From assembly GCF_003226255.1 (NCBI RefSeq), contig NZ_QJST01000009.1, forward strand, positions 1 through 64,000: a stretch of 64,000 nucleotides of DNA, in the 5' to 3' direction. A program made the position numbers and the translations under genes. Below are positions 7,718-16,448 of this stretch, piece after piece. How positions within the stretch are numbered: position 1 is the first letter of the stretch; each line of letters opens with the position of its first letter. The notes beneath the pieces were generated by a model. The model was not told the DNA's origin. It searched no databases and saw only the letters and a list, made by a program, of their open reading frames with translations. The stretch comes from Idiomarina fontislapidosi. Its GTDB lineage: Bacteria; Pseudomonadota; Gammaproteobacteria; Enterobacterales; Alteromonadaceae.

Positions 7718-8425
7718 ATGCCGCGCAGCCTTATCTCAATCAGTAGCTTGGTGTTGTTGAGTTTGACCTCGGCCAACGCTTCTGCGGAACAATACTGGTC
7801 AGACGCCAGTTTGACTTACCTAAATGGCCATCAATACGAAGTTGGTGACCCGGATCGACAGGTTTTGACCTTTGAGTATGTCGCCGGCTATGACTGGGGC
7901 AAGCTATTTAGCTTTGCTGATCGGTTAGAATCGAGTGATGGATTTAAGGAAACCTATATTGAGCTATCGCCCGAGTACTACGTTGTCGAGTTTGAGGATA
8001 CATGGGTTAAGAATATTAGCGCGTCAGGTACGGCGGAAGTCGGCGATGGCTTTACCCACTATTTGTACGGTCTTGGTGTTGCGTTCGATGCACCCGGGTT
8101 CGACTTTTTAGAGCTAGATGCCTATAAACGTAACAACGACGGTTTACCTAATAACTATCAGTTAACGGCATCTTGGGGAGCACGCTTTAGCATCGCGAAT
8201 ACGCAATGGTTGTATGATGGCTTTATTGATTATGCATCAGGGATTTCAGGTGTAGGTCCCGCCAACCTTAACTTTACTTCTCAACTCAAACTCGATTTAG
8301 CACCCTACTTAAATATCGATTCACCTCTATACGTAGGTGTTGAATATGTGTATTGGCGCAACAAATTCTATATTGATGGCGTCAACGAACATAACCCGAA
8401 TTTACTGGTTAAGTGGCACTTTTAG
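7718..8425 (+). CDS. Tsx/OmpK-like outer membrane channel
   Basis: Outer membrane beta-barrel of about 235 residues, of the nucleoside-specific channel (Tsx/OmpK) type. The N-terminal signal peptide runs to ANASA, followed by QYWSDASLTYLNGHQYE, a typical first strand. Alternating aromatic strands follow throughout, and the chain ends in WHF, the aromatic terminal signature used by the BAM machinery. The start at 7718 is preferred over the ATG at 7703 because GGAA lies at good spacing before it and the signal peptide then begins MPRS. The gene is alone between the comM fragment and the convergent threonine aldolase. The substrate is not known from the sequence; nucleosides are the family default. 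Confidence 0.7.
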   Translation: MPRSLISISSLVLLSLTSANASAEQYWSDASLTYLNGHQYEVGDPDRQVLTFEYVAGYDWGKLFSFADRLESSDGFKETYIELSPEYYVVEFEDTWVKNISASGTAEVGDGFTHYLYGLGVAFDAPGFDFLELDAYKRNNDGLPNNYQLTASWGARFSIANTQWLYDGFIDYASGISGVGPANLNFTSQLKLDLAPYLNIDSPLYVGVEYVYWRNKFYIDGVNEHNPNLLVKWHF

Positions 8426-8457
8426 TGCCACTTAACTCTAGCGGTTTAGCAACCGTG

Positions 8458-9471
8458 TTAGCTTTTCAAAAAGTCTTCAAAAAGCGCAACAAAACGTTCT
8501 AGATCGTCTCGAGAAATGTCTAAATGCGTGACTAAACGCAATTTCTTCGCTGCGCCAATTTTTATATGATGTGGCTCCATAAAGTGCTTTAGAGATTGAG
8601 CGAGTTCAAGCGAAGGTAAAGTTAAATACACCATGTTAGTGCGAGCTTCACTGACCACGATATCGGAGTGCTCGCAGCGTGCTTTGAGGGCGTTGGCAAG
8701 CCACTGAGCATTATCGTGATCGTCGCGAATACGTTCAATGTGATGATCTAATGCATAATTAATAGCAGCGGCTAAAATACCCGCTTGACGCATACCGCCA
8801 CCGACCATCTTACGCCAACGTCGAGCACGGGCAATATAGTCAGCCGAACCAGCAAGTAGTGACCCCACCGGAGCACCTAAACCTTTCGAGCAGCATACAG
8901 AAACAGAATCAAATGGTTCAGCGAGCTCTGCGGCCGTCAATTGTGTTGCTGCCATAGCGTTAACTAATCGGGCACCGTCGAGGTGCATGCGTAATCCGTG
9001 CTGTTCAGCGAGGGTTCGCGCTCGGATAAAGTAATCTTGAGAGATCACGTGGCCGGCATGGGTGTTTTCAAACGCAAGTAAGCGGGTAATTGGAAAGTGT
9101 GGGTCGTTTGGCTTAATGCGTTCGGCAATGGTGTCTAGCGACAGAGTACCATCGGCTTCGACCTCGATGGTTTGCGGTACAATACCACCCAGCACAGCAG
9201 CGCCGCCCGCTTCATAGCGGTACGTGTGATACTCCTGACCGACGATATATTCTTCACCATTACGACAATGACTCAATAAACCCAGTAAATTGCTTTGTGT
9301 CCCTGAACTACAGAACAGTGCCGCTTCCTTTCCTAACCAACGCGCAACACGCTGTTCTAACGCGTTAATTGTGGCATCTTCACCATACACATCGTCACCC
9401 ACATCAGCACGTATCATCGCATCACGCATCGCTGATGTTGGCTGGGTCACTGTATCGCTTCTTAAATCCAT
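8458..9471 (-). CDS. ltaE: Low-specificity L-threonine aldolase
   Basis: PLP enzyme of 337 residues that splits threonine or allo-threonine into glycine and acetaldehyde. Family landmarks: DLRSDTVT at the N-terminus, GDDVYGED, CSSGTQSNLL, HLDGARLVNA and VSVCCSKGLGAPVGS, whose lysine (about residue 196) binds PLP. Length and motifs match LtaE/GLY1. It is transcribed on its own, convergent with the porin gene and divergent from the transsulfuration operon. With kbl-tdh and the serine/threonine dehydratase in this window the organism has several routes for degrading threonine. Assignment is firm; exact stereo-preference cannot be told. Confidence 0.93.
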   Translation of the reverse strand: MDLRSDTVTQPTSAMRDAMIRADVGDDVYGEDATINALEQRVARWLGKEAALFCSSGTQSNLLGLLSHCRNGEEYIVGQEYHTYRYEAGGAAVLGGIVPQTIEVEADGTLSLDTIAERIKPNDPHFPITRLLAFENTHAGHVISQDYFIRARTLAEQHGLRMHLDGARLVNAMAATQLTAAELAEPFDSVSVCCSKGLGAPVGSLLAGSADYIARARRWRKMVGGGMRQAGILAAAINYALDHHIERIRDDHDNAQWLANALKARCEHSDIVVSEARTNMVYLTLPSLELAQSLKHFMEPHHIKIGAAKKLRLVTHLDISRDDLERFVALFEDFLKS

Positions 9472-9589
9472 TTTGGTCTCGCTTAACTAGTTATTGTATT
9501 GAACAAAGCGTTCTAAGGCGGTGGTTGTTAAGTGGTCAAAGTATAGGGATAATGAACAACATTGAACAGATGAGAAAAAGCGACGCGAT

Positions 9590-10555
9590 ATGAAAGTATA
9601 TGACAACGTATTGGAAATGATTGGCAACACGCCGTTGGTAAAGGTGAATAACATTGATACAGGTCCCTGTGACTTGTATCTCAAGTTAGAGCTGCAAAAC
9701 CCGGGTGGGTCTATCAAAGACCGCATCGCCGTTGAGATGATCAATGCTGCCGAGCGGGACGGAAAATTAAAGCCTGGCGATACGATTATTGAGGCGACTG
9801 CAGGTAACACAGGTTTAGGTCTGGCGTTAGTTGCGGCGAGCAAGGGCTACCCACTGATGATCGTGATGCCTGATAAAATGAGCCAAGAGAAAGTAAATAA
9901 TTTGCGTGCAATGGGTGCGACGGTCAAACAGACTCGCTCAGACGTACAAAAAGGTCACCCTGAGTACTACCAAGATATGGCCGCACGGTTAGCAGAAGAG
10001 AACGGTTGGTTCTACGTAAACCAATTTGAGAACCCCGCCAACGTCGAAGCGCACTACAAGAGTACGGGTCCTGAAATCTGGCAACAAACAAATGGCGAGA
10101 TTGACGCTTTTGTGTGCGGTGTTGGCTCAGGCGGTACCTTAACCGGGATTGGTCGATACTTGCGTGAGCAAAAATCGGACGTTGATCTCGTGCTTGCCGA
10201 TCCGGCGGGCTCTATTCTTGAGCCGCTGGTTAACCGTGGCGAGCATGTCGAAGCCGGTAGTTGGTTGGCTGAGGGGATTGGTGAAGACTTTGTCCCGAAA
10301 ATTTGTGAGATCGAATTAGCCAACAAAGCCTACGCGATTTCGGATAAAGAAGGTATGCAGATGGCACGTCAGGTGCTTGAGAAAGAGGGTGTGATGGTCG
10401 GCTCATCGAGCGGTACCTTGATCGCAGCAGCAGTCCGTTATTGCCAAGATCAAACAGAGAAGAAGCAAGTCGTCACACTTGCATGTGATACGGGTAACCG
10501 CTACTTATCGAAATTATTCAACGATGAGTGGATGCGTGAAAATAATTTGCTGTAA
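9590..10555 (+). CDS. Cystathionine beta-synthase-like PLP enzyme
   Basis: Fold-type II PLP enzyme of 321 residues. The PLP lysine lies in NPGGSIKDRIA (about residue 42), the substrate loop is EATAGNTG and the phosphate loop is GVGSGGT. MSQEKVNNLRAMGA and the segments DPAGSIL and AEGIGEDFVP are closer to cystathionine beta-synthase than to CysK or CysM. The C-terminal CBS regulatory domain is absent, as in most bacterial forms. The next gene, 12 bases downstream, is a cystathionine gamma-lyase/synthase, so the pair probably converts homocysteine and serine to cysteine (reverse transsulfuration). A plain cysteine synthase role cannot be excluded, and automated annotation may call it cysM. Confidence 0.85.
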   Translation: MKVYDNVLEMIGNTPLVKVNNIDTGPCDLYLKLELQNPGGSIKDRIAVEMINAAERDGKLKPGDTIIEATAGNTGLGLALVAASKGYPLMIVMPDKMSQEKVNNLRAMGATVKQTRSDVQKGHPEYYQDMAARLAEENGWFYVNQFENPANVEAHYKSTGPEIWQQTNGEIDAFVCGVGSGGTLTGIGRYLREQKSDVDLVLADPAGSILEPLVNRGEHVEAGSWLAEGIGEDFVPKICEIELANKAYAISDKEGMQMARQVLEKEGVMVGSSSGTLIAAAVRYCQDQTEKKQVVTLACDTGNRYLSKLFNDEWMRENNLL

Positions 10556-10567
10556 GGAGTTGTAATA

Positions 10568-11740
10568 ATGGCATCAAATAAACCAATGAAATTTGCGACA
10601 CGCACCATTCATGGTGGTCAGTCACCTGAGCCGGTTACTGGGGCTGTTATGCCTCCGATTTTTACCAGTTCAACCTATGCGCAAGAGAGTCCGGGTGAGC
10701 ACAAAGGCTTTGAGTATTCTCGTTCGCATAATCCAACGCGTTTCGCATGGGAGCGCGCTGTCGCTAATTTGGAAGGTGGCACACAAGGTCTTGCGTTTGC
10801 TTCCGGCATGGCGGCGACCTCAACAATCTTAGAGTTGCTTGATAGTGGCGACCACGTTGTCGCTATGGACGACTTATACGGCGGTAGCTTCCGCTTGTTT
10901 GATAAGGTACGCGGGCGTTCAGCAGGACTTAAGTTCTCCTACGTTGACCTTGCCGATATTGAGCAAGTCAAGCAAGCGATGACTTCAGAAACACGCATGA
11001 TCTGGGTTGAAACGCCAAGCAACCCGATGTTGAAACTGGTTGATATTGAAGCCATTGTGAAAACTGCAAAGGCACACAACCCAGACATCATCGTGGTAGT
11101 TGATAACACCTTTGCGACGCCTTTCAATCAACGTCCGATTGAGCTCGGCGCTGATATCGTTATGCACTCGGCGACTAAGTATTTAAATGGTCACTCCGAT
11201 ATGGTGGGTGGTATCGCCGTTGTGGGTGATAACCAAGACCTAGTCGAACAGATGCTGTTTTTGCAAAACTCGGTAGGTGCTGTTGCGGGTCCTTTTGACT
11301 CGTATCTGGCGCTACGCGGAGTGAAAACCCTCGCGTTGCGTATGCGTCATCACAACGAAGCAGCGCTTGAGTTGGCGCAATGGCTTGAACAACATCCGAA
11401 AGTTGAGAAAGTGATCTACCCAGGGCTTGAAAGCCACCCACAACATGAGCTTGCTAAACGGCAGATGTCTGGTTTTGGCGGTATGATCTCAATTCTATTG
11501 AAAGGCGATTTAGCGGCTGCTCGTAAATTCCTGGAGTCAGTTGAAATCTTTGCGCTTGCTGAGAGTTTAGGTGGGGTTGAATCATTAATCGAACACCCAG
11601 CGATCATGACGCACGCGTCAGTCCCTAAAGAAAATCGCGAGAAGCTTGGCATCTTAGACAACTTTGTTCGCGTGTCGGTGGGTATTGAAGATCTGGATGA
11701 TCTTAAAGCCGATCTTGATGCGGCTCTAAACGCGTTCTAA
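10568..11740 (+). CDS. Cystathionine gamma-lyase / gamma-synthase family enzyme
   Basis: Cys/Met metabolism PLP enzyme of 390 residues, fold type I. It shows PIFTSSTYAQ, EYSRSHNPTR, FASGMAATST, DDLYGGS, ETPSNP, VVDNTFATP and SATKYLNGHSD with the PLP lysine at about 208. The C-terminal part has ESLGGVESLIEHPAIMTH, typical of MetB/CGL. A Shine-Dalgarno sequence (AAGGAG) lies before the ATG. It is in one operon with the cystathionine beta-synthase-like gene and is followed by a strong terminator. Cleavage of cystathionine to cysteine is the most likely role; MetB-type synthesis of cystathionine from O-succinylhomoserine is the alternative. Confidence 0.88.
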   Translation: MASNKPMKFATRTIHGGQSPEPVTGAVMPPIFTSSTYAQESPGEHKGFEYSRSHNPTRFAWERAVANLEGGTQGLAFASGMAATSTILELLDSGDHVVAMDDLYGGSFRLFDKVRGRSAGLKFSYVDLADIEQVKQAMTSETRMIWVETPSNPMLKLVDIEAIVKTAKAHNPDIIVVVDNTFATPFNQRPIELGADIVMHSATKYLNGHSDMVGGIAVVGDNQDLVEQMLFLQNSVGAVAGPFDSYLALRGVKTLALRMRHHNEAALELAQWLEQHPKVEKVIYPGLESHPQHELAKRQMSGFGGMISILLKGDLAAARKFLESVEIFALAESLGGVESLIEHPAIMTHASVPKENREKLGILDNFVRVSVGIEDLDDLKADLDAALNAF

Positions 11741-11776
11741 ACGATCTTATCGATTAAAAACAAAGTTATACAACTT

Positions 11777-11806
11777 TAAAACCGGTCATCTGACCGGTTT
11801 TTTTAT
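11777..11806 (+). terminator. Rho-independent terminator after the transsulfuration operon
   Basis: Perfect stem ACCGGTCA / TGACCGGT with a two-base loop, followed by seven T residues. It closes the two-gene operon. Confidence 0.9.
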
Positions 11807-11923
11807 ATTTAAATCAAAGACTTATACATTATTTTACAGTTTCGTCATAATTGAGTAGGCTTAGGAATAACAAAAAACTGCGATTTGCAGTGATAAAAAT
11901 GTTCGCTAAAGAAGGAAATAATT

Positions 11924-12151
11924 ATGCTATTGAGCCTACTGTTACTTCAGGGACTCGTAGCCGCGTTATTGTTTTACGGCTTAGTCGGTCAGTATCAATC
12001 TAAACCCCTTTGGAGTTTATTAGCGGTTCTGACTGCAGGGTTTATTCCCCCACTCAATTGGGGCCTGTTGCTCGCAGCGATTGGTCACCGCATGTGGAAA
12101 CGTTCGCCAGCGATGCGTCAATCGATGCACGAACCTCAAGCACGGATGTAA
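11924..12151 (+). CDS. Small membrane protein, unknown function
   Basis: A 75-residue protein with two predicted membrane segments (about residues 2-22 and 29-53) and a basic C-terminal tail. No family is recognised. The start at 11924 has AAGGAAA just upstream. It stops six bases before the VOC-family gene, so the two are probably co-transcribed. Its AT-rich upstream region, after the terminator at 11777-11806, should carry the promoter. Confidence 0.65.
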   Translation: MLLSLLLLQGLVAALLFYGLVGQYQSKPLWSLLAVLTAGFIPPLNWGLLLAAIGHRMWKRSPAMRQSMHEPQARM

Positions 12152-12157
12152 ACACCG

Positions 12158-12580
12158 ATGTCAGCAGTACGCCCATTTCATTTAGCCTTACCTGTAAAGT
12201 CACTGGATAACGCGCGTCGATTCTACGGTCATATTTTGGGACTCGAACAGGGTCGTAGTAGTGACGAATGGATCGATTGGAACTTTTTTGGTCATCAATT
12301 TGTTACGCATGTAGCGCCCGAAATAGCGGGTGTGAAAAATCACAGCGGTGTCGACGGCCACAACGTGCCCGTACCTCATTTTGGGGTCGTGTTGCTACGC
12401 GAAGATTGGGATGAAGTTGCGCGTAAGATAGCAGAGTCTGACATTGAGTTTGTTATTGAGCCTTACATCCGCTTTCAGGGTAAACCTGGCGAGCAAGGCA
12501 CAATGTTCTTTTACGATTACTGCGGCAATGCGCTAGAGTTCAAAACGTTTAAAAACGATGACGACATCTTCGCGACTTAA
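12158..12580 (+). CDS. VOC-family (glyoxalase/dioxygenase-like) metalloprotein
   Basis: A 140-residue vicinal-oxygen-chelate protein. Paired beta-alpha-beta units are seen: PFHLALPVKSLDNARRFYG at the start and VPHFGVVL in the middle. Likely metal ligands are the histidine of FHLALPV, the histidine of VPHFG and the glutamate of NALEFK. The closing motif FFYDYCGNALEFK is typical of the family. The reaction cannot be assigned: VOC proteins include glyoxalases, dioxygenases and fosfomycin-resistance enzymes. It overlaps the end of the convergent dehydratase gene by four bases. Confidence 0.8.
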   Translation: MSAVRPFHLALPVKSLDNARRFYGHILGLEQGRSSDEWIDWNFFGHQFVTHVAPEIAGVKNHSGVDGHNVPVPHFGVVLLREDWDEVARKIAESDIEFVIEPYIRFQGKPGEQGTMFFYDYCGNALEFKTFKNDDDIFAT

Positions 12581-13524
12581 ACCTGCAGCGGCTGACTCGG
12601 CTCAGCCGCAATATTGCCGCCACTTAATATAATCCCCACACGTTTACCCGCGAACTTCGTTTGCTCCTGTTTGAGCGCCGCTAGAGCAATTGCTGACGAC
12701 GGCTCTACAATGATTTTAAGGCGCTGCCAGATAACCTCAAGCGCAGCTTTTGTGTCACGGTCTTCGACGACGAATAATCCGCTGAGATGCCGCTGTAAAA
12801 TCTCGAAATTGAGTGCCCCCAATTGCGTCAGCAAGCCATCGCAAATACTGCGCGGCGGTTTCGCCGGTTGGCGTATGCCGCTTTGTAGCGATTCAAATCC
12901 ATCATTAGCCAGTGCGGGTTCAGCACCAAAGACTTTAATATCCTGAGCGGCTAAGCACGCCCCTGCCAACAAACCGCCACCACCTAATGGCGTTATTACT
13001 GCATCTAAGTTGTCAACTTGCTTCAGTAATTCTAAGGTTGCTGTACCTTGTCCAGCGATAATATCGGGATGATCGTAAGGGGGAATAAACTGCTCACCGG
13101 TTTCGGCTCGTTGCGTGGCGAACTGCTCGCGTGCTTCCATACCTGGCTCAATGGTAACGATTGTGGCTCCGCTGGCTTCAATATTGTTGCGTTTAATGGC
13201 TGGCGCATTGCTTGGCACTGCGACGGTGACCGAAACACCTAAGCGTGCCCCAGCGTAACCAAGCGCTGCGCCATGGTTACCTGATGAAACGGTAAAAACA
13301 CCGGCTTTACGCTCATGCTCAGCAAGTGCTAACAACGCATTGCTGGCGCCCCGATATTTAAATGCCCCTGACTTTTGCAGGTTTTCACACTTAAAGAAGA
13401 TCTCACAGCCCAGTGCCTCATTAATCTCTGTGTTAGTCAGCACCGGCGTGTGAGTGATAAAACCCTGCAATCGTTCTGCGGCTAATATAATGTCATCGTA
13501 GCGAGGCAAGCTTATTTTAGGCAT
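12577..13524 (-). CDS. PLP-dependent serine/threonine dehydratase (serine racemase-like)
   Basis: Fold-type II PLP enzyme of 315 residues. The PLP lysine is in SGAFKYRGA (about residue 54), with SSGNHGAALGYA and PLGGGGLLAG forming the cofactor pocket. There is no C-terminal ACT regulatory domain, so it is the catabolic type rather than IlvA. The pattern is close to serine racemase and to threo-3-hydroxyaspartate ammonia-lyase. It could deaminate serine or threonine or racemise serine. It is a single gene, divergent from yjaG and convergent with the VOC gene. Fits the amino-acid-consuming character of the region. Confidence 0.85.
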   Translation of the reverse strand: MPKISLPRYDDIILAAERLQGFITHTPVLTNTEINEALGCEIFFKCENLQKSGAFKYRGASNALLALAEHERKAGVFTVSSGNHGAALGYAGARLGVSVTVAVPSNAPAIKRNNIEASGATIVTIEPGMEAREQFATQRAETGEQFIPPYDHPDIIAGQGTATLELLKQVDNLDAVITPLGGGGLLAGACLAAQDIKVFGAEPALANDGFESLQSGIRQPAKPPRSICDGLLTQLGALNFEILQRHLSGLFVVEDRDTKAALEVIWQRLKIIVEPSSAIALAALKQEQTKFAGKRVGIILSGGNIAAEPSQPLQV

Positions 13525-13558
13525 AATACGGGTCCTTCAGCGAAAACGAGGATTGCTT

Positions 13559-14170
13559 GTGGGTCAACTAAATACGTTCCAACGCATACGCGCGATGGAA
13601 ACCGAGAAACAATCATTGTTTGCATTGTATCTGTGCGAGCGGATGCTGCCAAATTATGAATTCTTTCATCAACTCACGGGATTCGGTGAACTCAAACCGC
13701 TACGCGGAGCCTTGAACGCGTTATGGGATCGTCACGCCAATCCAAAACATAGCAAGTTGAACGCTGAGCGATGGCAAGAAAAAGTCGATGAAGTAACCCC
13801 CAGCGAGTATGGTCATGACATGCTAGGTGTCTATCCTGCAATGGATGCATGTACCGCGATAAGCACGTTGCTTCAAGGCATACTGGATAAAGACGCCAAG
13901 AATTTTGTTGATGTCGCTAAAGTCTCGCAAGCGTCTGTGGCGAAATTTATTGAGCTTAATATCGTTGATGAAGTGCCGGCTGAACAGTTGCGAGAAGCGG
14001 TCAATCAACACGAGCTGTATCAATACGAAGTGGAGATGCAGCAGGCAATGCTGACTTATCTCGAGGCACAACCGACGGTGACCAAAGCATTGGTCAATCA
14101 GCTCAAACAAATGGTAGCCGATGAAGGCATCTCCAACATCGGCCTTGAGGTCGATCAGTCGTCAGATTGA
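13559..14170 (+). CDS. yjaG: YjaG-like DUF416 protein
   Basis: Helical protein of about 203 residues, resembling E. coli YjaG (DUF416), whose function is not established. Matching landmarks are LCERMLPNYEFF, TGFG, GVYPAMDACTA and the closing EGISNIG. GTG at 13559 is chosen as start because GAGG lies seven bases upstream; a TTG six bases earlier is the other option. The 3' end overlaps that of the convergent yhhL-like gene by 16 bases. No membrane segments or signal peptide. Confidence 0.82.
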   Translation: MGQLNTFQRIRAMETEKQSLFALYLCERMLPNYEFFHQLTGFGELKPLRGALNALWDRHANPKHSKLNAERWQEKVDEVTPSEYGHDMLGVYPAMDACTAISTLLQGILDKDAKNFVDVAKVSQASVAKFIELNIVDEVPAEQLREAVNQHELYQYEVEMQQAMLTYLEAQPTVTKALVNQLKQMVADEGISNIGLEVDQSSD

Positions 14171-14433
14171 CGTGCGTAGATCGTTAGCCAGCCAAAAATC
14201 CCAAAAATAAGTATTTGCCAGCCATCTCCCTTTTTCCACGGGAGTTGGCTTTTCATGGTGGCGACAAAAATCCCAAGCAGTAACAGGTGCATGATCACTA
14301 AAACACCCAGCAGCATCGCAATCAGCCCATAAGCTTGCGTACTCATCTCAACGACCAATCCAGATAGCAATGCGAGTAAAGCGAGCCAAATGATCGCGAA
14401 GATAGCCTTACCAAGAAGTAAAATAATAGTCAT
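14155..14433 (-). CDS. yhhL: DUF1145 membrane protein (YhhL-like)
   Basis: A 92-residue protein with three likely membrane segments (about residues 5-25, 32-60 and 70-88), of the DUF1145 family. Its place directly downstream of rsmD and next to ftsYEX is the same as yhhL in E. coli. Function unknown. The gap to rsmD is 14 bases, so both are read from one transcript. Confidence 0.75.
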   Translation of the reverse strand: MTIILLLGKAIFAIIWLALLALLSGLVVEMSTQAYGLIAMLLGVLVIMHLLLLGIFVATMKSQLPWKKGDGWQILIFGIFGWLTIYARQSDD

Positions 14434-14447
14434 GAATGTGTTATCTC

Positions 14448-15029
14448 TTAAGTTGATGGTGTCAGCAGTCTAAAGCTGACTTGACCATGATGTTTTTCTT
14501 TGAGGATATTGAATCCTGTCAACACGTCGATTGGCAGGTTGCGCTCACTTTCGACATAAATCAGTGACTCAGCATGTAGCCAACCGTTTTTCTTAAGCGC
14601 TTCGAGCGCCGGCGATACCAGCGACTTACTAAAGGGTGGATCGACGAAGACAATATCGATTGCCGGCTGTGGAGCTGTTGTTGCGTTTAACCAATCAAGC
14701 GCGCTGTGTTGTACTACCTCAACATTGTTTGCGGACAAGCGGCTGACGTTATCACGTAGTTGCTTAGCGGCCGTTTTATCGAGTTCAATGAGGTTAACAT
14801 GCGCTGCGCCACGGGAAGCTGCCTCAAAACCGAGCCCGCCGCTGCCCGCAAATAAATCAACAACCCGTGCGCCGTGAATATCAAACTGCAACCAATTAAA
14901 CAGCGTTTCGCGCACACGGTCGGTGGTGGGGCGAAGCCCTTCAGCACTGAGTATGGGTAACTTGCGTCCGCGCCACTGACCTGCAATCAGTCGCAACTCA
15001 CCTGTTCTCTTGTTGTTTTGTTTCTTCAC
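14448..15029 (-). CDS. rsmD: 16S rRNA (guanine(966)-N2)-methyltransferase
   Basis: SAM-dependent methyltransferase of 193 residues that modifies G966 of 16S rRNA in the assembled small subunit. The SAM-binding motif is VVDLFAGSGGLGFEA and the catalytic motif is FVDPPF (NPPY-type). LRPTTDRVRETLFNWL is the RsmD signature near the N-terminus. It is divergent from ftsY, the conserved arrangement in gammaproteobacteria. The start at 15029 gives the typical short basic N-terminus. Confidence 0.95.
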   Translation of the reverse strand: MKKQNNKRTGELRLIAGQWRGRKLPILSAEGLRPTTDRVRETLFNWLQFDIHGARVVDLFAGSGGLGFEAASRGAAHVNLIELDKTAAKQLRDNVSRLSANNVEVVQHSALDWLNATTAPQPAIDIVFVDPPFSKSLVSPALEALKKNGWLHAESLIYVESERNLPIDVLTGFNILKEKHHGQVSFRLLTPST

Positions 15030-15138
15030 AATATAATCGGCCTGCTTAATTATGTCGGTGCGTCGTCAGTTTCGCCACAGCGTGGTAAACTATGGCTAGT
15101 TTAACGATTTAATGGTCGCAGTTCCAAGGTATTCAATT

Positions 15139-16431
15139 ATGGCAAAAGGTTTGTTTTCCATGTTTCGGCGGAATAAATCGTCGAAGCAAGATGAGAAAGA
15201 AGTAAAACAGGACGAGCAACAGCAGCAGGCGCCTGCGCAACGTGCGGTTGATGCGGCTGAAGACTGTGCGCAGGTGACTGCCGATTCCGCTGCTGGCAAA
15301 CCCTTACCTGAGATTCAGCCAGAGCCTCCTAAGCAACCTGAAGCTAAGGTCGTAGAAGCGGTTGAGGATGAGCCAAAAGCTGACGAGGAGGCCCCTGAGT
15401 CGGCACATGATATACACGCGGCTGAGATAACTGAACGCGAAGACGAGCCGACGCCAGCGGCTGCACCTGTTGCTGAGCAGCCTGCTGAACCGACCAAGAA
15501 AAAAGGTCTTTGGGCACGCCTGACCGAAGGGCTGAAACGCACATCGGGCAGTATTGGTTCGGGCTTGTTTGGCGTCTTTAAGGGTAAAAAGATTGATGAC
15601 GATCTTTTTGAGGAGCTCGAGACGCAGCTACTGATGGCGGACCTTGGTGTTAAAACGACCACTAAAATTATCGATAACCTGACACAGCAAGCGGATCGTA
15701 AGCAGCTTAAAGATGCTGAGGCGCTTTATGAATTACTGCAAGAGCAGATGGAAGCCTTACTCGAACCCGTAGACAAGCCGTTGGCTATTGATAGCACTAA
15801 GACGCCTTACGTCATTTTAATGACCGGAGTCAATGGCGTGGGTAAAACGACCACCATTGGTAAACTCGCCAAGCAGTTCAAGCGCGAGGGTAAATCGGTC
15901 ATGTTAGCGGCGGGCGACACGTTCCGTGCTGCTGCCGTAGAACAGTTACAGATCTGGGGCGAACGTAATGAAATCCCAGTCATTGCTCAACAAACAGGTT
16001 CGGACAGTGCATCGGTATTATTTGATGCTATGCAGGCGGCTAAAGCACGTGGTATCGACGTGCTCATTGCGGACACTGCGGGACGTTTGCAGAATAAATC
16101 CAATCTCATGGAAGAGCTGAAAAAAATTGTCCGGGTGATGAAAAAGCAAGATCCTGAAGCGCCCCATGAAGTGATGCTGACATTAGATGCCGGTACAGGT
16201 CAGAATGCCATCTCGCAAGCTAAATTGTTCACCGAGGCAGTGGGTGTGACAGGTATCGTGATGACGAAGTTGGATGGCACCGCAAAAGGGGGCGTCATCT
16301 TCGCCGTAGCTGATGAGTTTAAGATCCCAATTCGCTACATTGGTGTGGGTGAGCAACTTGACGATTTACGACCATTTATCGCGCGAGACTTTATTCAAGC
16401 GTTATTTGACCGTAAGCTAGAGCAAGAATAG
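15139..16431 (+). CDS. ftsY: Signal recognition particle receptor FtsY
   Basis: GTPase that receives SRP-ribosome complexes at the inner membrane. About 130 N-terminal residues are acidic and rich in Q, A, E and P (the membrane-associating A domain), followed by the NG domain. G-motifs: GVNGVGKTTTIGKLA, DTAGRLQNK and TKLDGTAKGG. The start at 15139 (MAKGLFSMF) is preferred over 15112 because AAGG precedes it and the amphipathic start is typical of FtsY. It is the first gene of ftsY-ftsE-ftsX. Length of 430 residues is slightly short of the E. coli protein, with the difference in the variable A domain. Confidence 0.97.
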   Translation: MAKGLFSMFRRNKSSKQDEKEVKQDEQQQQAPAQRAVDAAEDCAQVTADSAAGKPLPEIQPEPPKQPEAKVVEAVEDEPKADEEAPESAHDIHAAEITEREDEPTPAAAPVAEQPAEPTKKKGLWARLTEGLKRTSGSIGSGLFGVFKGKKIDDDLFEELETQLLMADLGVKTTTKIIDNLTQQADRKQLKDAEALYELLQEQMEALLEPVDKPLAIDSTKTPYVILMTGVNGVGKTTTIGKLAKQFKREGKSVMLAAGDTFRAAAVEQLQIWGERNEIPVIAQQTGSDSASVLFDAMQAAKARGIDVLIADTAGRLQNKSNLMEELKKIVRVMKKQDPEAPHEVMLTLDAGTGQNAISQAKLFTEAVGVTGIVMTKLDGTAKGGVIFAVADEFKIPIRYIGVGEQLDDLRPFIARDFIQALFDRKLEQE

Positions 16432-16448
16432 AGCAACGCTAAGACACT

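Noticed and set aside
15112-15138. Earlier start of ftsY
   Set aside because: The ATG at 15139 has better ribosome-binding context and gives the usual FtsY N-terminus.
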